Assembly: GCA_937927415.1 (NCBI GenBank)
Contig: CALBDS010000005.1
Coordinates: forward strand, 1-44,447
DNA: 44,447 nucleotides
Origin: an uncultured Rhodospirillaceae bacterium
GTDB taxonomy: Bacteria > Pseudomonadota > Alphaproteobacteria > Azospirillales > Azospirillaceae
Direction: 5' to 3'
Shown: positions 7,379-14,990 of the stretch, one piece after another
Numbering within the stretch: position 1 is the first letter of the stretch
Layout of the letters: the number at the start of each line of letters is the position of its first letter
Position numbers and translations under genes: made by a program
Notes under the pieces: generated by a model
Told to the model about the DNA's origin: nothing
Database searches by the model: none
What the model saw: the letters and a program-made list of their open reading frames with translations, nothing else

Positions 7379-8413
7379 ATGGACATCCGCTATTCCAAGC
7401 CGTCGGGCGACCTGTCCGGCGAAAGCCGCGGTCTGGCGGACGAAAACGCCCGCCTGCTGACCGACCAGACCCGCACCGCCGCCGCCCTGGCCGGACGGCC
7501 GGAGCGCACGGCCTGCCTGCTGTGCGGGACGGGGTTGGTCGATGCACCGTGGTTCGGCCACCGAGGGGTGAACTACTGCCGCTGCGGGGCATGCGGGCAT
7601 GTGCAGACCCGCGTTCAGCCGCCGCCGGGCTATCCCGCCGCCGTGGGCCAGCCCTTTGCGCAGATCTACCCCCGGCTCGACCGGGACGCCTATGACGGGC
7701 GCAGCCGGCGCATTTATGCGCCCAAACTGGAGTGGATCCTGTCCTGTGCCCCGGCTCTGGGGGCCAGCCGTGCCGGCCTGCTGGCGCGGCGCTGGATGGA
7801 GCTGGGTTGCGGCGCCGGCTATTTCCTTCATGCGCTTCAGCAGGCGGGGGCGGAGGCCGTGGCGGGGCTGGACGCCAGCGAGGCGCTGATCCAGGCCGGC
7901 AATGCCATGCTGGCCCGCCCGGCAGCCCGCCATTCCGCTGCCGATCTGGCCGACGCGGTGGCGGACAACCCGGCCGACATCTATGCCGCGTGGTTCGTGT
8001 TGGAACACGCCGACGATCCGCGGCCCTTCTGGTCGGCGCTGGCGGCTAAGCCGGCGGGAACGCTGTTCTGCTTTTCCGTTCCCACGTTTGGTTTCGCCAC
8101 TCTGCTGGAGGGGGCCTTGCCGGGGCTGTACGCCCGCAACCTGGACAGTGTTCTGCACTGCCAGCTCTACACAGACCGTTCCATCGCCCACGCGCTGGCG
8201 GGGGCGGGGTACGATATTGCGGCGCAATGGGTGTTCGGCCAGGATTCCCTGGATCTGCGCCGGCTGCTGGCGGTGGATCTGGAACGCCGCTGCGCGCCCG
8301 AACTTCTGGCCGAGCTGTCTCCGATGCTGGATGCCCTGACCGATCCGGTTCAGGCGGCCATCGACCGGGCCGGGCTGGCCGACGCCCGCCACGTCATCGC
8401 GGTCAAACGATAA
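7379..8413 (+). CDS. Zinc-knuckle class I SAM methyltransferase (sugar C-/O-methyltransferase type)
   Basis: 344 residues. An N-terminal CxxC pair (C46/C49 in CLLCG) and a second pair (C69/C72 in CRCGACGH) form a zinc ribbon as in Methyltransf_13-type sugar methylases. The SAM motif is MELGCGAGYFL at residues 140-150, followed by GLDASEA and WFVLEHADDPRPFW, the family's motif after strand 4. The third domain seen in NovU/TylC3-type C-methyltransferases is not evident. It starts 9 bases after the aminotransferase stop, so both are surely one operon. The sugar substrate is unknown. Confidence 0.75.
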   Translation: MDIRYSKPSGDLSGESRGLADENARLLTDQTRTAAALAGRPERTACLLCGTGLVDAPWFGHRGVNYCRCGACGHVQTRVQPPPGYPAAVGQPFAQIYPRLDRDAYDGRSRRIYAPKLEWILSCAPALGASRAGLLARRWMELGCGAGYFLHALQQAGAEAVAGLDASEALIQAGNAMLARPAARHSAADLADAVADNPADIYAAWFVLEHADDPRPFWSALAAKPAGTLFCFSVPTFGFATLLEGALPGLYARNLDSVLHCQLYTDRSIAHALAGAGYDIAAQWVFGQDSLDLRRLLAVDLERRCAPELLAELSPMLDALTDPVQAAIDRAGLADARHVIAVKR

Positions 8414-8500
8414 CGGTATAGGTTCAAGAAAAAACCAAGCCCCTTTTTCAGTACACCGCCCAGGGGGCAATTCACTTGAGACGTGAGAAAAGCGGGACTA

Positions 8501-8520
8501 CCTTGCGCCCGCGCGCAAGG
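8501..8520. repeat. Small perfect hairpin upstream of the GT2 fusion gene
   Basis: CCTTGCGC (8501-8508) and GCGCAAGG (8513-8520) pair with a 4-base loop. It lies in the 154-base gap between 8413 and 8568, which also has an A-run (AAGAAAAAACC) near 8427. It may end the upstream transcript or shape the 5' leader of the next gene. Confidence 0.4.
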
Positions 8521-8567
8521 GCGGGGTGCTGTTTGGCCCGACGCCCGTTTTTCTGTCAGGTGGGTCG

Positions 8568-9959
8568 ATGACCGTTACTCGCACGTCCGCTCCCAAAGTT
8601 TCCGTTTATGTCGTCAGCCGCAATCATCGGCGCTATGTGGAACAGGCCATTGAAAGCGTGCTGCGCCAGTCGTTCGACGACTGGGAGTTGCTGATTTTCG
8701 ATGACGGTTCCACTGACGGCTCGTGGGATGTGGTGTCGCTTTACGCCGGCGATCCGCGGGTGCGGACCTTCGCCGCCGGGGGCATCGGCCTGCCGGCGGT
8801 GTGCAATCAGGCTCTGCGCGAAGCGCGCGGGCAATACATCATCCGCCTGGATGGTGACGACCACTTCGATGAAAACATCCTTTTGGTGCTGAGCAACCAT
8901 CTCGACCGCCATCCCGACATGGCGCTGGTGTTTCCCGACTATTATCTGACCGATGAGTTCGGCAACATCACCAGCCGCGAATGGCGGGCCAAGCTGTACG
9001 AAAGCAACCACACGCTGGATTCGCCCCCCAACGGTGCCTGCACCATGATCCGCCGGGCGGTGCTGGAGGAACTGGGCGGCTACCGCGAAGATCTGGGCGC
9101 CCAGGACGGGTTGGACCTGTGGGTCAAGGTGCGCGACCGTTACAAGTCGGGCAACGTCAACCTGCCGCTGTTCTATTACCGCCGGCATGAAGCCAATCTG
9201 ACCGGCAACGTTCACCGCATCGCCAACGCCCGCCGCCGGATCAAGCGCGACGCCATCGCCGACCGGGTGGACAGTTACGGCCCGATCACCGCGGTGATTC
9301 CCTGCCGCCGCCATTATGATTTCGCCCCCGACCTGTGGCGGACCGAGGTGGGGGGGCGCCGGCTGCTGCGCCGGTCGCTGGAGATCTTTGCCGCCTGCGA
9401 TCTGGTAGACCGCATCGTCGTTGCCTGCGACAACGGGGAAGCCGCGGACGAGGTGGCGGCGTTCGGCGATCCGCGCTGTTCCTTTCTTTTGCGCGAACCG
9501 GCGTCCACACTGCGCACCCACAGCCTTGTTCCCACCATCGCCCGCATCGCACAGGACACCGGCACCCCCGGACAGGGAATGACGGTCATCCATTACCTGC
9601 AGGCCCCCTTCGTCAGCGCCGCCACGGTGACGGAGGCGATTTCGACCTTGATCCTCAATGATGCCGATTGCTGCTTCGGTGTGGAGGAAATCGGCGGGCA
9701 GGTCTACCGCCGCACCTCCCACGGGCTGCAGGTCATCAACCAGGCTGGCGGCATCGCATCCGATCTCAGCACCATCTACCGGGACGCCCAAACGGTGGTG
9801 GCGCTGCACAACCGCAATCTTTCCTATGGTGCCCTGACCGGGCCGCGGATGGTGCATTTCGTCGCCACGCCCGAGGAAACCTTCTTCATCGACAGCGCGC
9901 CCAAGCTGAAGACGGCGGAGATGATGGCGGAAACCTTCAACTGGGGTGGCACGCCGTGA
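8568..9959 (+). CDS. GT2 glycosyltransferase fused to a degenerate CMP-sugar synthetase-like domain
   Basis: 463 residues from the ATG at 8568 (MTVTRTSAPKVSVYVVS); the open frame reaches back to 8526. Residues 10-230 are a GT-A fold GT2 domain: VSVYVVSRNH, FDDGSTDGS (residues 44-52) and the metal-binding LDGDD (94-98). Residues about 238-463 resemble N-acylneuraminate cytidylyltransferases: ITAVIPCRR, LLRRSLEIFAAC, RIVVACDN and the closing VHFVATPEETFFIDSAPKLKTAEMM, which matches the '..F.IDT..DL..AE' end of that family. The usual CTP-binding ARGGSKG..RKN stretch is replaced by PCRRHYDF, so synthetase activity is uncertain. The stop codon overlaps the GTG of the next gene. Confidence 0.75.
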   Translation: MTVTRTSAPKVSVYVVSRNHRRYVEQAIESVLRQSFDDWELLIFDDGSTDGSWDVVSLYAGDPRVRTFAAGGIGLPAVCNQALREARGQYIIRLDGDDHFDENILLVLSNHLDRHPDMALVFPDYYLTDEFGNITSREWRAKLYESNHTLDSPPNGACTMIRRAVLEELGGYREDLGAQDGLDLWVKVRDRYKSGNVNLPLFYYRRHEANLTGNVHRIANARRRIKRDAIADRVDSYGPITAVIPCRRHYDFAPDLWRTEVGGRRLLRRSLEIFAACDLVDRIVVACDNGEAADEVAAFGDPRCSFLLREPASTLRTHSLVPTIARIAQDTGTPGQGMTVIHYLQAPFVSAATVTEAISTLILNDADCCFGVEEIGGQVYRRTSHGLQVINQAGGIASDLSTIYRDAQTVVALHNRNLSYGALTGPRMVHFVATPEETFFIDSAPKLKTAEMMAETFNWGGTP

Positions 9960-10657
9960 CCGGAGCCGTCCCGCGCACCGGCGTCATCGTTGCCGCCCGC
10001 ATGGGGTCGTCGCGGCTGCCGGGCAAGGCGCTGAAACCGATCCTGGGCGTGCCCAGCCTTGCCTTCCTGTTGCGGCGCCTGCGTCCGTCGCGGCTGGCGG
10101 CGGGGATCGTGCTGGCCACCACCGACCGGTCTGCCGACGATGCCCTGGCCGCCTTGGCGGCGGATGAAGGGGTGCCGGTGTTCCGCGGATCGGAAACCGA
10201 TCTGGTGGAACGCTACGTTGGTGCCGCCGCGGCCCATGGCTTCGACCGGGTGGTGCGGGTGACGGCGGATTGTCCCTTCACCGATGGGGCCAGCCTGGAT
10301 TTTTGTCTGTCCCAGGTGGCGGGGCTGGAGCCGTTCGACATCGCCAGCACCAAGACGGTGTTTCCGGTGGGGATCGATTACGAGCTGTATGATGCCGCCT
10401 GCATGGCCGGGCTTCACCGCTCCGCTCCCTTGCGTGCCGACGACCGCGAGCATCTGACCTTGTATCTCTACAACAACCCGGCCCGCTTCACGGTGCGCCG
10501 CTTCGCCCGTCCGGCGGGCTGGGCGCAACCGTCCATTCCCTTGACCCTGGACACGGCGGAGGATTACGCGGTCCTGTCGCGCATCGCCGAGACGGCAGGG
10601 ACCATCGACGCGCCGGTGGAAGCCATTCTAGCCGCCGCCGCCGCGGTGGCGGGCTGA
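9956..10657 (+). CDS. SpsF/NeuA-like cytidylyltransferase, copy 1
   Basis: 233 residues, starting with GTG at 9956 that overlaps the stop of the preceding gene (GTGA). VIVAARMGSSRLPGKAL at residues 10-26 is the nucleotide-binding signature of the SpsF subgroup of cytidylyltransferases, which activate an acidic or amino sugar with CTP. VTADCPFTD and SIPLTLDTAEDY are further typical segments. The frame extends back to 9668 but that part overlaps the GT2 gene. It is the second of three cytidylyltransferase-like domains within 4.4 kb (see 8568 and 12200). Confidence 0.82.
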   Translation: MTGAVPRTGVIVAARMGSSRLPGKALKPILGVPSLAFLLRRLRPSRLAAGIVLATTDRSADDALAALAADEGVPVFRGSETDLVERYVGAAAAHGFDRVVRVTADCPFTDGASLDFCLSQVAGLEPFDIASTKTVFPVGIDYELYDAACMAGLHRSAPLRADDREHLTLYLYNNPARFTVRRFARPAGWAQPSIPLTLDTAEDYAVLSRIAETAGTIDAPVEAILAAAAAVAG

Positions 10658-10713
10658 CGGGCAGAGGCATTGTGCTTCAATCGCCGGCGGGGCCACGATC
10701 ACGGCCGCTGGTA

Positions 10714-11256
10714 TCAGGGTGCGAAGCGGGCGGCCATCACCATATCCACCGGCTCGCCGTTCAGCAGGAACTGGGCGCGGCGGCGGCCTTCTTCGCTCAT
10801 GCCACTGCCGGCCATCACCCCCAGCATGGGGCGGTTGGCGGCCATGGTGCCGGCGGTCACCTTTCGCTGTCCACCCGCGGGGCCGAGCAGATGGTCCAGG
10901 GCGGCGCACCATGCCTCCAGCCCCAGCCCATGGCCGCGGGCTTCGGGGGCGCCGATCATGATCGCCAGATCCGCCACCCGGTTGGGCCGGTCGCAATAAG
11001 CGGTCAGGTTGCCGATATGCGCCCCGTTCCATTCCACCGCCCAGAACGGATGCCCGCCGGTCTTCATGCCGTCGGCGTAGCGCGCGCAGCTTTCCAGCGT
11101 GTGGCGGCGGTGGCGGTTCTCGCTGTACCGGACCACCGCCGGATCGTTCAGCCATGCCACATAGCGTTCGGTCAGGTGCTGCGGCCCGAACGGGACCAGC
11201 CGCAGGCGGGCCGTGACCAGGGTTGGCGTGTTGTCCGGGGCGGGCGGCTGGCTCAT
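10714..11256 (-). CDS. GNAT-family N-acetyltransferase (RimJ/PseH-like)
   Basis: 180 residues. The N-terminus TARLRLVPFGPQHLTERYVAWLNDP is the standard start of the RimJ/RimL-type GNAT fold, and APEARGHGLGLEAW carries the acetyl-CoA loop (R/Q-x-x-G-x-G/A). PseH-type members acetylate the amino sugar intermediate of pseudaminic acid; that role would fit the aminotransferase at 6095, but a different sugar or a protein amine is possible. The ATG overlaps the stop of the FkbM gene by 4 bases (ATGA), so the two are translated together. Confidence 0.75.
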   Translation of the reverse strand: MSQPPAPDNTPTLVTARLRLVPFGPQHLTERYVAWLNDPAVVRYSENRHRRHTLESCARYADGMKTGGHPFWAVEWNGAHIGNLTAYCDRPNRVADLAIMIGAPEARGHGLGLEAWCAALDHLLGPAGGQRKVTAGTMAANRPMLGVMAGSGMSEEGRRRAQFLLNGEPVDMVMAARFAP

Positions 11257-12065
11257 GCCTCCTCCCGCCAGGCAAAGACGGTGATGATGTATTGCCGGGT
11301 TGACAGGGCGGTGAACGGCGGCGGGTTGCCGGTGCCCAGCCAGTCGGCCAAGTGCAGGTCATGCATCACGGTGCGGAAGCCGTTGCGTTCCAGCACCGAC
11401 AGGAAGCCGCTCAGGGTGCCGTCGGCGTGGTCCATGCAGTGAACCTCGGCGATGATGCGGCGGACATTGCCGAGCGCACCGTCGCAATCGGCGGCAACCG
11501 TGAATTCCGCCCCTTCGATGTCCAATTTCAGCAGGTCCACAGGGCGTTCCAGCCCGGCCAGGAAATCCCGAAGCCGGAAGGATGCCACCCGCACTCCGTT
11601 CCCGCCCGCCGTCACATGGCCGGAATCATCGTGGGTGTCGGCAAAGGTGATGCCGTCGCCGTGAACCCAGACCGCTTTGGCATGGGGGATCACATGGGCG
11701 AAGCCCTGGGCCTGCAGATTGGCGGCCATCACGGCGGCGATGGCCGGGTCGGCTTCAAACGCATGGATGGTGGCCTGAGGGAAGCGGGAGGCGAAGAACA
11801 GCGACGCCAGCCCGATATGGGCGCCGCAATCCAGGATCAGCGGTGCCGTCGCGTCGGTGCGGATGTCGTAGAGACGGCTGTGGAAGATCTGCAGGGCCTG
11901 CCAATAGAAGCTGTGCAGGTCCACGTAATGCAGTTCCCGCCCGTCGATCACCAGCCGTCCGGGCACCCGGCGGGGGAAGTTCTTCAGATTTTGCGACAAA
12001 TATCCCAAAATCTGGCCCAGAGTGCCCTGAATGGCGGGGATGGCGGCGGGGGCTGTCTCGGTCAC
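11253..12065 (-). CDS. FkbM-family methyltransferase
   Basis: 270 residues from a GTG at 12065, preceded by GGAG at a good distance (GGAGAAGCCCTC). The SAM motif LILDCGAHIGLASLFFASRFP and the HAFEADP loop are characteristic of FkbM methyltransferases, which O-methylate sugars or polyketides. LLKLDIEGAEF is the third conserved segment. It is the first gene of a two-gene minus-strand unit with the GNAT gene, set between plus-strand genes on both sides; its 134-base upstream gap is shared with the SpsF-like gene at 12200. Confidence 0.85.
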   Translation of the reverse strand: MTETAPAAIPAIQGTLGQILGYLSQNLKNFPRRVPGRLVIDGRELHYVDLHSFYWQALQIFHSRLYDIRTDATAPLILDCGAHIGLASLFFASRFPQATIHAFEADPAIAAVMAANLQAQGFAHVIPHAKAVWVHGDGITFADTHDDSGHVTAGGNGVRVASFRLRDFLAGLERPVDLLKLDIEGAEFTVAADCDGALGNVRRIIAEVHCMDHADGTLSGFLSVLERNGFRTVMHDLHLADWLGTGNPPPFTALSTRQYIITVFAWREEA

Positions 12066-12199
12066 GAGGGCTTCTCCTGGCTGCCGGCGGGTCTTGGTGC
12101 CGGGGGTCTGGCCGGTGTATCACTGCGACGGTTCCCCCCGCAACCGGGCTGCCCCGTTGCGGGGGGGCCGTCGTGTCCGCTGTCCGGGGCCTGTTGTCC

Positions 12200-12955
12200 A
12201 TGCCGTCGCCGCCTTCTCCCGTCATCGCCACCATCGAGGCGCGGATGGCCTCCACCCGTCTGCCGGGCAAGGTGATGCTGCCCGCCGCCGGGCTGCCGTT
12301 GCTCCAGCACCTGATCGAGCGGGTGCGCCGCTGCCGCCGGGTGGATGCGGTGGTGGTGGCCACCACCGTCCGGCCCGAAGATGCGGTGATCGCCGGCTTG
12401 TGCGAACGCATCGGCTGCCCCGTCCACCGTGGCCCGGTGGACGACATCACCGAACGCCTGCTGGGAGCCGCCCGCGGGCAGGAGGCGGGGGCGCTGGTGC
12501 AGTTGACCGGCGACAACCCGCTGGTGGACCCGGTCCACATCGATGCCACGGTCGATCTTTTCCGCTCCGGCGCGTGGGATTATGCCGGGAACAACCTCAC
12601 CGCCAGCTTTCCCATCGGTTTCGACGTGCGGATGGTATCGGTGGCGGCTCTGGAACGATCCGCCGCCCTGTCGAACGACCCCACCGACCGGGTTCACGGC
12701 ACCTATCACATCCACCGCCACCCCGATCTGTTCCCCCGCACCGGGTGGGAGGCGCCGGAGGATCTCCGCTGGCCCGGTCTGCGGCTGACGGTGGACGAAC
12801 CGGCGGATTACGAGCTGGTCCGCCGCATCATTGAGACGCTGCACCCGCAAAACCCGGCTTTCACCGCTGCCGACGTGGTGACGCTGCTGCGCGCCCGGCC
12901 CGATTGGGTGGCGCTGAACGGCGGTGTGCGCCAGAAGCAGGCGGAGGAGGGATGA
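12200..12955 (+). CDS. SpsF/NeuA-like cytidylyltransferase, copy 2
   Basis: 251 residues from the ATG at 12200 (MPSPPSPVIATIEARM). The signature VIATIEARMASTRLPGKVM and QLTGDNPLVDP identify the SpsF subgroup of cytidylyltransferases; RLTVDEPADYELV is the C-terminal landmark. It resembles copy 1 at 9956 in layout but the two differ in most positions, so they likely activate different sugars rather than being a recent duplication. The stop overlaps the ATG of the oxidoreductase gene by 4 bases (ATGA). Confidence 0.83.
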   Translation: MPSPPSPVIATIEARMASTRLPGKVMLPAAGLPLLQHLIERVRRCRRVDAVVVATTVRPEDAVIAGLCERIGCPVHRGPVDDITERLLGAARGQEAGALVQLTGDNPLVDPVHIDATVDLFRSGAWDYAGNNLTASFPIGFDVRMVSVAALERSAALSNDPTDRVHGTYHIHRHPDLFPRTGWEAPEDLRWPGLRLTVDEPADYELVRRIIETLHPQNPAFTAADVVTLLRARPDWVALNGGVRQKQAEEG

Positions 12956-13956
12956 GCACCCCCGCATCCCCCCGCACCCCGCTTCGCGCCGCGGTGATCG
13001 GGGCCGGCGGCATCGGCAGCCGGCTGGACCGTCCGGGCGATTGGGGAACCGACGGCGCCCCCATCACCCATGCCGGCGGCTATTGGGCCTCGCCCGCGTT
13101 CGAGCTTGCGGCCCTGGCCGACACCGCCGCCGATCTGGGGGATGAGGCTGCCCGCTGGGGCTGTGCAGCCTATGCCGACGTTGCGGCCATGCTGGCCGCC
13201 GAACGCCCGGATGTGGTCAGCCTGTGCCTGCCCACCGCGGCCCAGGTGGCGTGGCTGCCGCGGTTGCTGGATTTCGGGGTCCGGGCGGTGGTGGCGGAAA
13301 AGCCCCTGGTCCGCCACGTGGCGGAGGGGGAGGCGATCCTGGACGCCTACCGCCGGGCCGGGGTGCCGCTGCTGGTCAACTACACCCGCCGTTTCGTCGG
13401 GCTGTACCGCGCCATGGCCACCCGCTTTGCCGGCGGCGGCGTGCTGACCGCCACCATCCGCTACGCCAAGGGGGTGCGCCACAACGGCACCCACGCCATC
13501 GACCTTGCCCGCCTGCTGTTCGGGGAGGTGCGGTCGGCCCGCGCCCTGGCCGCCCGTTACGATCATTGGGGCGACGATCCGACGGTCACCGCCTTCCTTA
13601 CCCTGGACCATTGCCCGGAACTGGTGCTGCAGAGCCTGGACGAGCGTTGCTTCACCCTGTTCGAGGTGGATGTGGTGACCTGTGACGGGCGGTGGATCAT
13701 CGACGGCGACCATCGCCGCCTGCGTCGCTGGACGGTGGCGGACGGGCAGGGCATTCCCCCCGGTCTGCGGCTGGTGCTGGCGGAGGAAACCGGGACCGGC
13801 CATGAACAGGCCATCCCCACCCTGATGGACAATCTGCGCGCCGTGGTGTGGGACGGGGCCGATCCGCTGTGCCGTGGCGACGACGCTCTGGCCGCCCAGC
13901 GGGTCGCCGCGGCCCTGGCGGATCAGGCCCGTGGTCTGGATGGGGTGTCCCGGTGA
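12952..13956 (+). CDS. Gfo/Idh/MocA-family oxidoreductase
   Basis: 334 residues. The N-terminal Rossmann motif AVIGAGGIGSR (about residues 12-22), PDVVSLCLPT and the conserved EKPL (VVAEKPLVRH) are family hallmarks. YAKGVRHNGTHAIDLARLL carries the conserved H of the catalytic domain. Such enzymes oxidise or reduce hydroxyl or keto groups of sugars, often at C3 of nucleotide sugars. The coupling by 4-base overlaps to the cytidylyltransferase before and the next gene after suggests that it acts on the same sugar; the exact reaction is unknown. Confidence 0.83.
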   Translation: MSTPASPRTPLRAAVIGAGGIGSRLDRPGDWGTDGAPITHAGGYWASPAFELAALADTAADLGDEAARWGCAAYADVAAMLAAERPDVVSLCLPTAAQVAWLPRLLDFGVRAVVAEKPLVRHVAEGEAILDAYRRAGVPLLVNYTRRFVGLYRAMATRFAGGGVLTATIRYAKGVRHNGTHAIDLARLLFGEVRSARALAARYDHWGDDPTVTAFLTLDHCPELVLQSLDERCFTLFEVDVVTCDGRWIIDGDHRRLRRWTVADGQGIPPGLRLVLAEETGTGHEQAIPTLMDNLRAVVWDGADPLCRGDDALAAQRVAAALADQARGLDGVSR

Positions 13957-14951
13957 CCCCGGAAACCCGGCGACGGCTGTTGGACCTGCTGGTCCCGTTT
14001 TCCCCCGTACTGGTCTATGTGGCTGATCCGGGGGCGGTGATGGTGATGGAGACGGTGGCCGCCGCCGTGCCCGCGGTAACCGGCCCATGGTTTGCCGACG
14101 GCTGGGCCGCGGCCAACCTGAAACGCCCCTTCCATCCGGCCGACACTCTGCCCGCGTTCCTGGACGGGGTGCGCGGAGGGGCCGTGCTTTTGGGGTCGCA
14201 GGTGGCTTTCGCCCGCACCCGCGGAATTTTGCGGGACTGCAGGGCGCGAGGGGTGCCCACCATCTTTCTGTTCGACCATTGGAAGAACTTTGCCGCCCAT
14301 TTCGTGCCGACGGCGGACGAACCGGGGGGGCCGGTGCTGCCCGACATCATCGGCGTGCCCGACGCGGCAGCGGCGGAGCTGCTGCGCGCCGATTTCGCCC
14401 GCCACGGCCTGACACCCGACCAGACGCCGCCGCTGGCGGTCACCGGCCACCCGGCGGTGGAAGCTGCCTGCGCCCGCATCCGCGCCATTCCCGCGGCCGA
14501 CACCGCCGCCCTGCGCCGGTCCTGGGGGGCGGAGGGAAAACCGCTGGTTCTCCTGCTGCTGGACCCGGTGGAGCGGGGCGGGGCCAACGACCCCGGCTAT
14601 GGCTGGGAAGATATCATGAATTGGCTGGAGCCGCGGGCGGGGGCGCTCAGTCCCGACGCCCGCATCCTGGTCAAGCCCCATCCGCGCCAGCCGCCGGAAC
14701 GGGTGGCGGCGGCCCTGGACCGCTGGCGCCGTGCCGGCCTCGACGCCGCGTTGGTGACCGGTGGCGACACCGAGGCCCTGATTGCCGCCGCCGATGCGGT
14801 GTGGGGCATCACCACCGTGGCCCTGGTCACCGCGCTTGGGGTGGGGAAGCGGGTGTGCAGCTTTCAGATCGGGCGCAACGCCGTGGGCGTGCTGGACAGC
14901 AACCCCCACATCGAACCCTTCACCGTTACGGGGGCGCCATCACCCCGTTGA
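13953..14951 (+). CDS. CDP-glycerol glycerophosphotransferase-like GT-B protein
   Basis: 332 residues from a GTG at 13953 that overlaps the preceding stop. No clear family signature was found at the N-terminus. The C-terminal half has GT-B-like features: ARILVKPHPRQPPERVAAAL, with a KPHP stretch as in TagF-like and polysialyltransferase-like proteins, and LIAAADAVWGITTVALVTALGVGKRV, resembling the donor-site segment. The central VPTIFLFDHWKNF fits the 'D.W' acceptor-side segment of the same group. It may transfer the sugar or alditol activated by the SpsF-like enzyme encoded two genes upstream. Function is inferred from weak motifs. Confidence 0.5.
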   Translation: MTPETRRRLLDLLVPFSPVLVYVADPGAVMVMETVAAAVPAVTGPWFADGWAAANLKRPFHPADTLPAFLDGVRGGAVLLGSQVAFARTRGILRDCRARGVPTIFLFDHWKNFAAHFVPTADEPGGPVLPDIIGVPDAAAAELLRADFARHGLTPDQTPPLAVTGHPAVEAACARIRAIPAADTAALRRSWGAEGKPLVLLLLDPVERGGANDPGYGWEDIMNWLEPRAGALSPDARILVKPHPRQPPERVAAALDRWRRAGLDAALVTGGDTEALIAAADAVWGITTVALVTALGVGKRVCSFQIGRNAVGVLDSNPHIEPFTVTGAPSPR

Positions 14952-14990
14952 TCGGCGGGTTGCTATGGTCGGCGGTACCGGAACGGTGCA

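Noticed and set aside
6086..8470. A 794-codon open frame on the minus strand
   Set aside because: It lies fully opposite the DegT and methyltransferase genes, which have clear motifs; its content is Gly/Arg/Gln/His-rich without domains, as expected for the antisense of GC-rich coding DNA.
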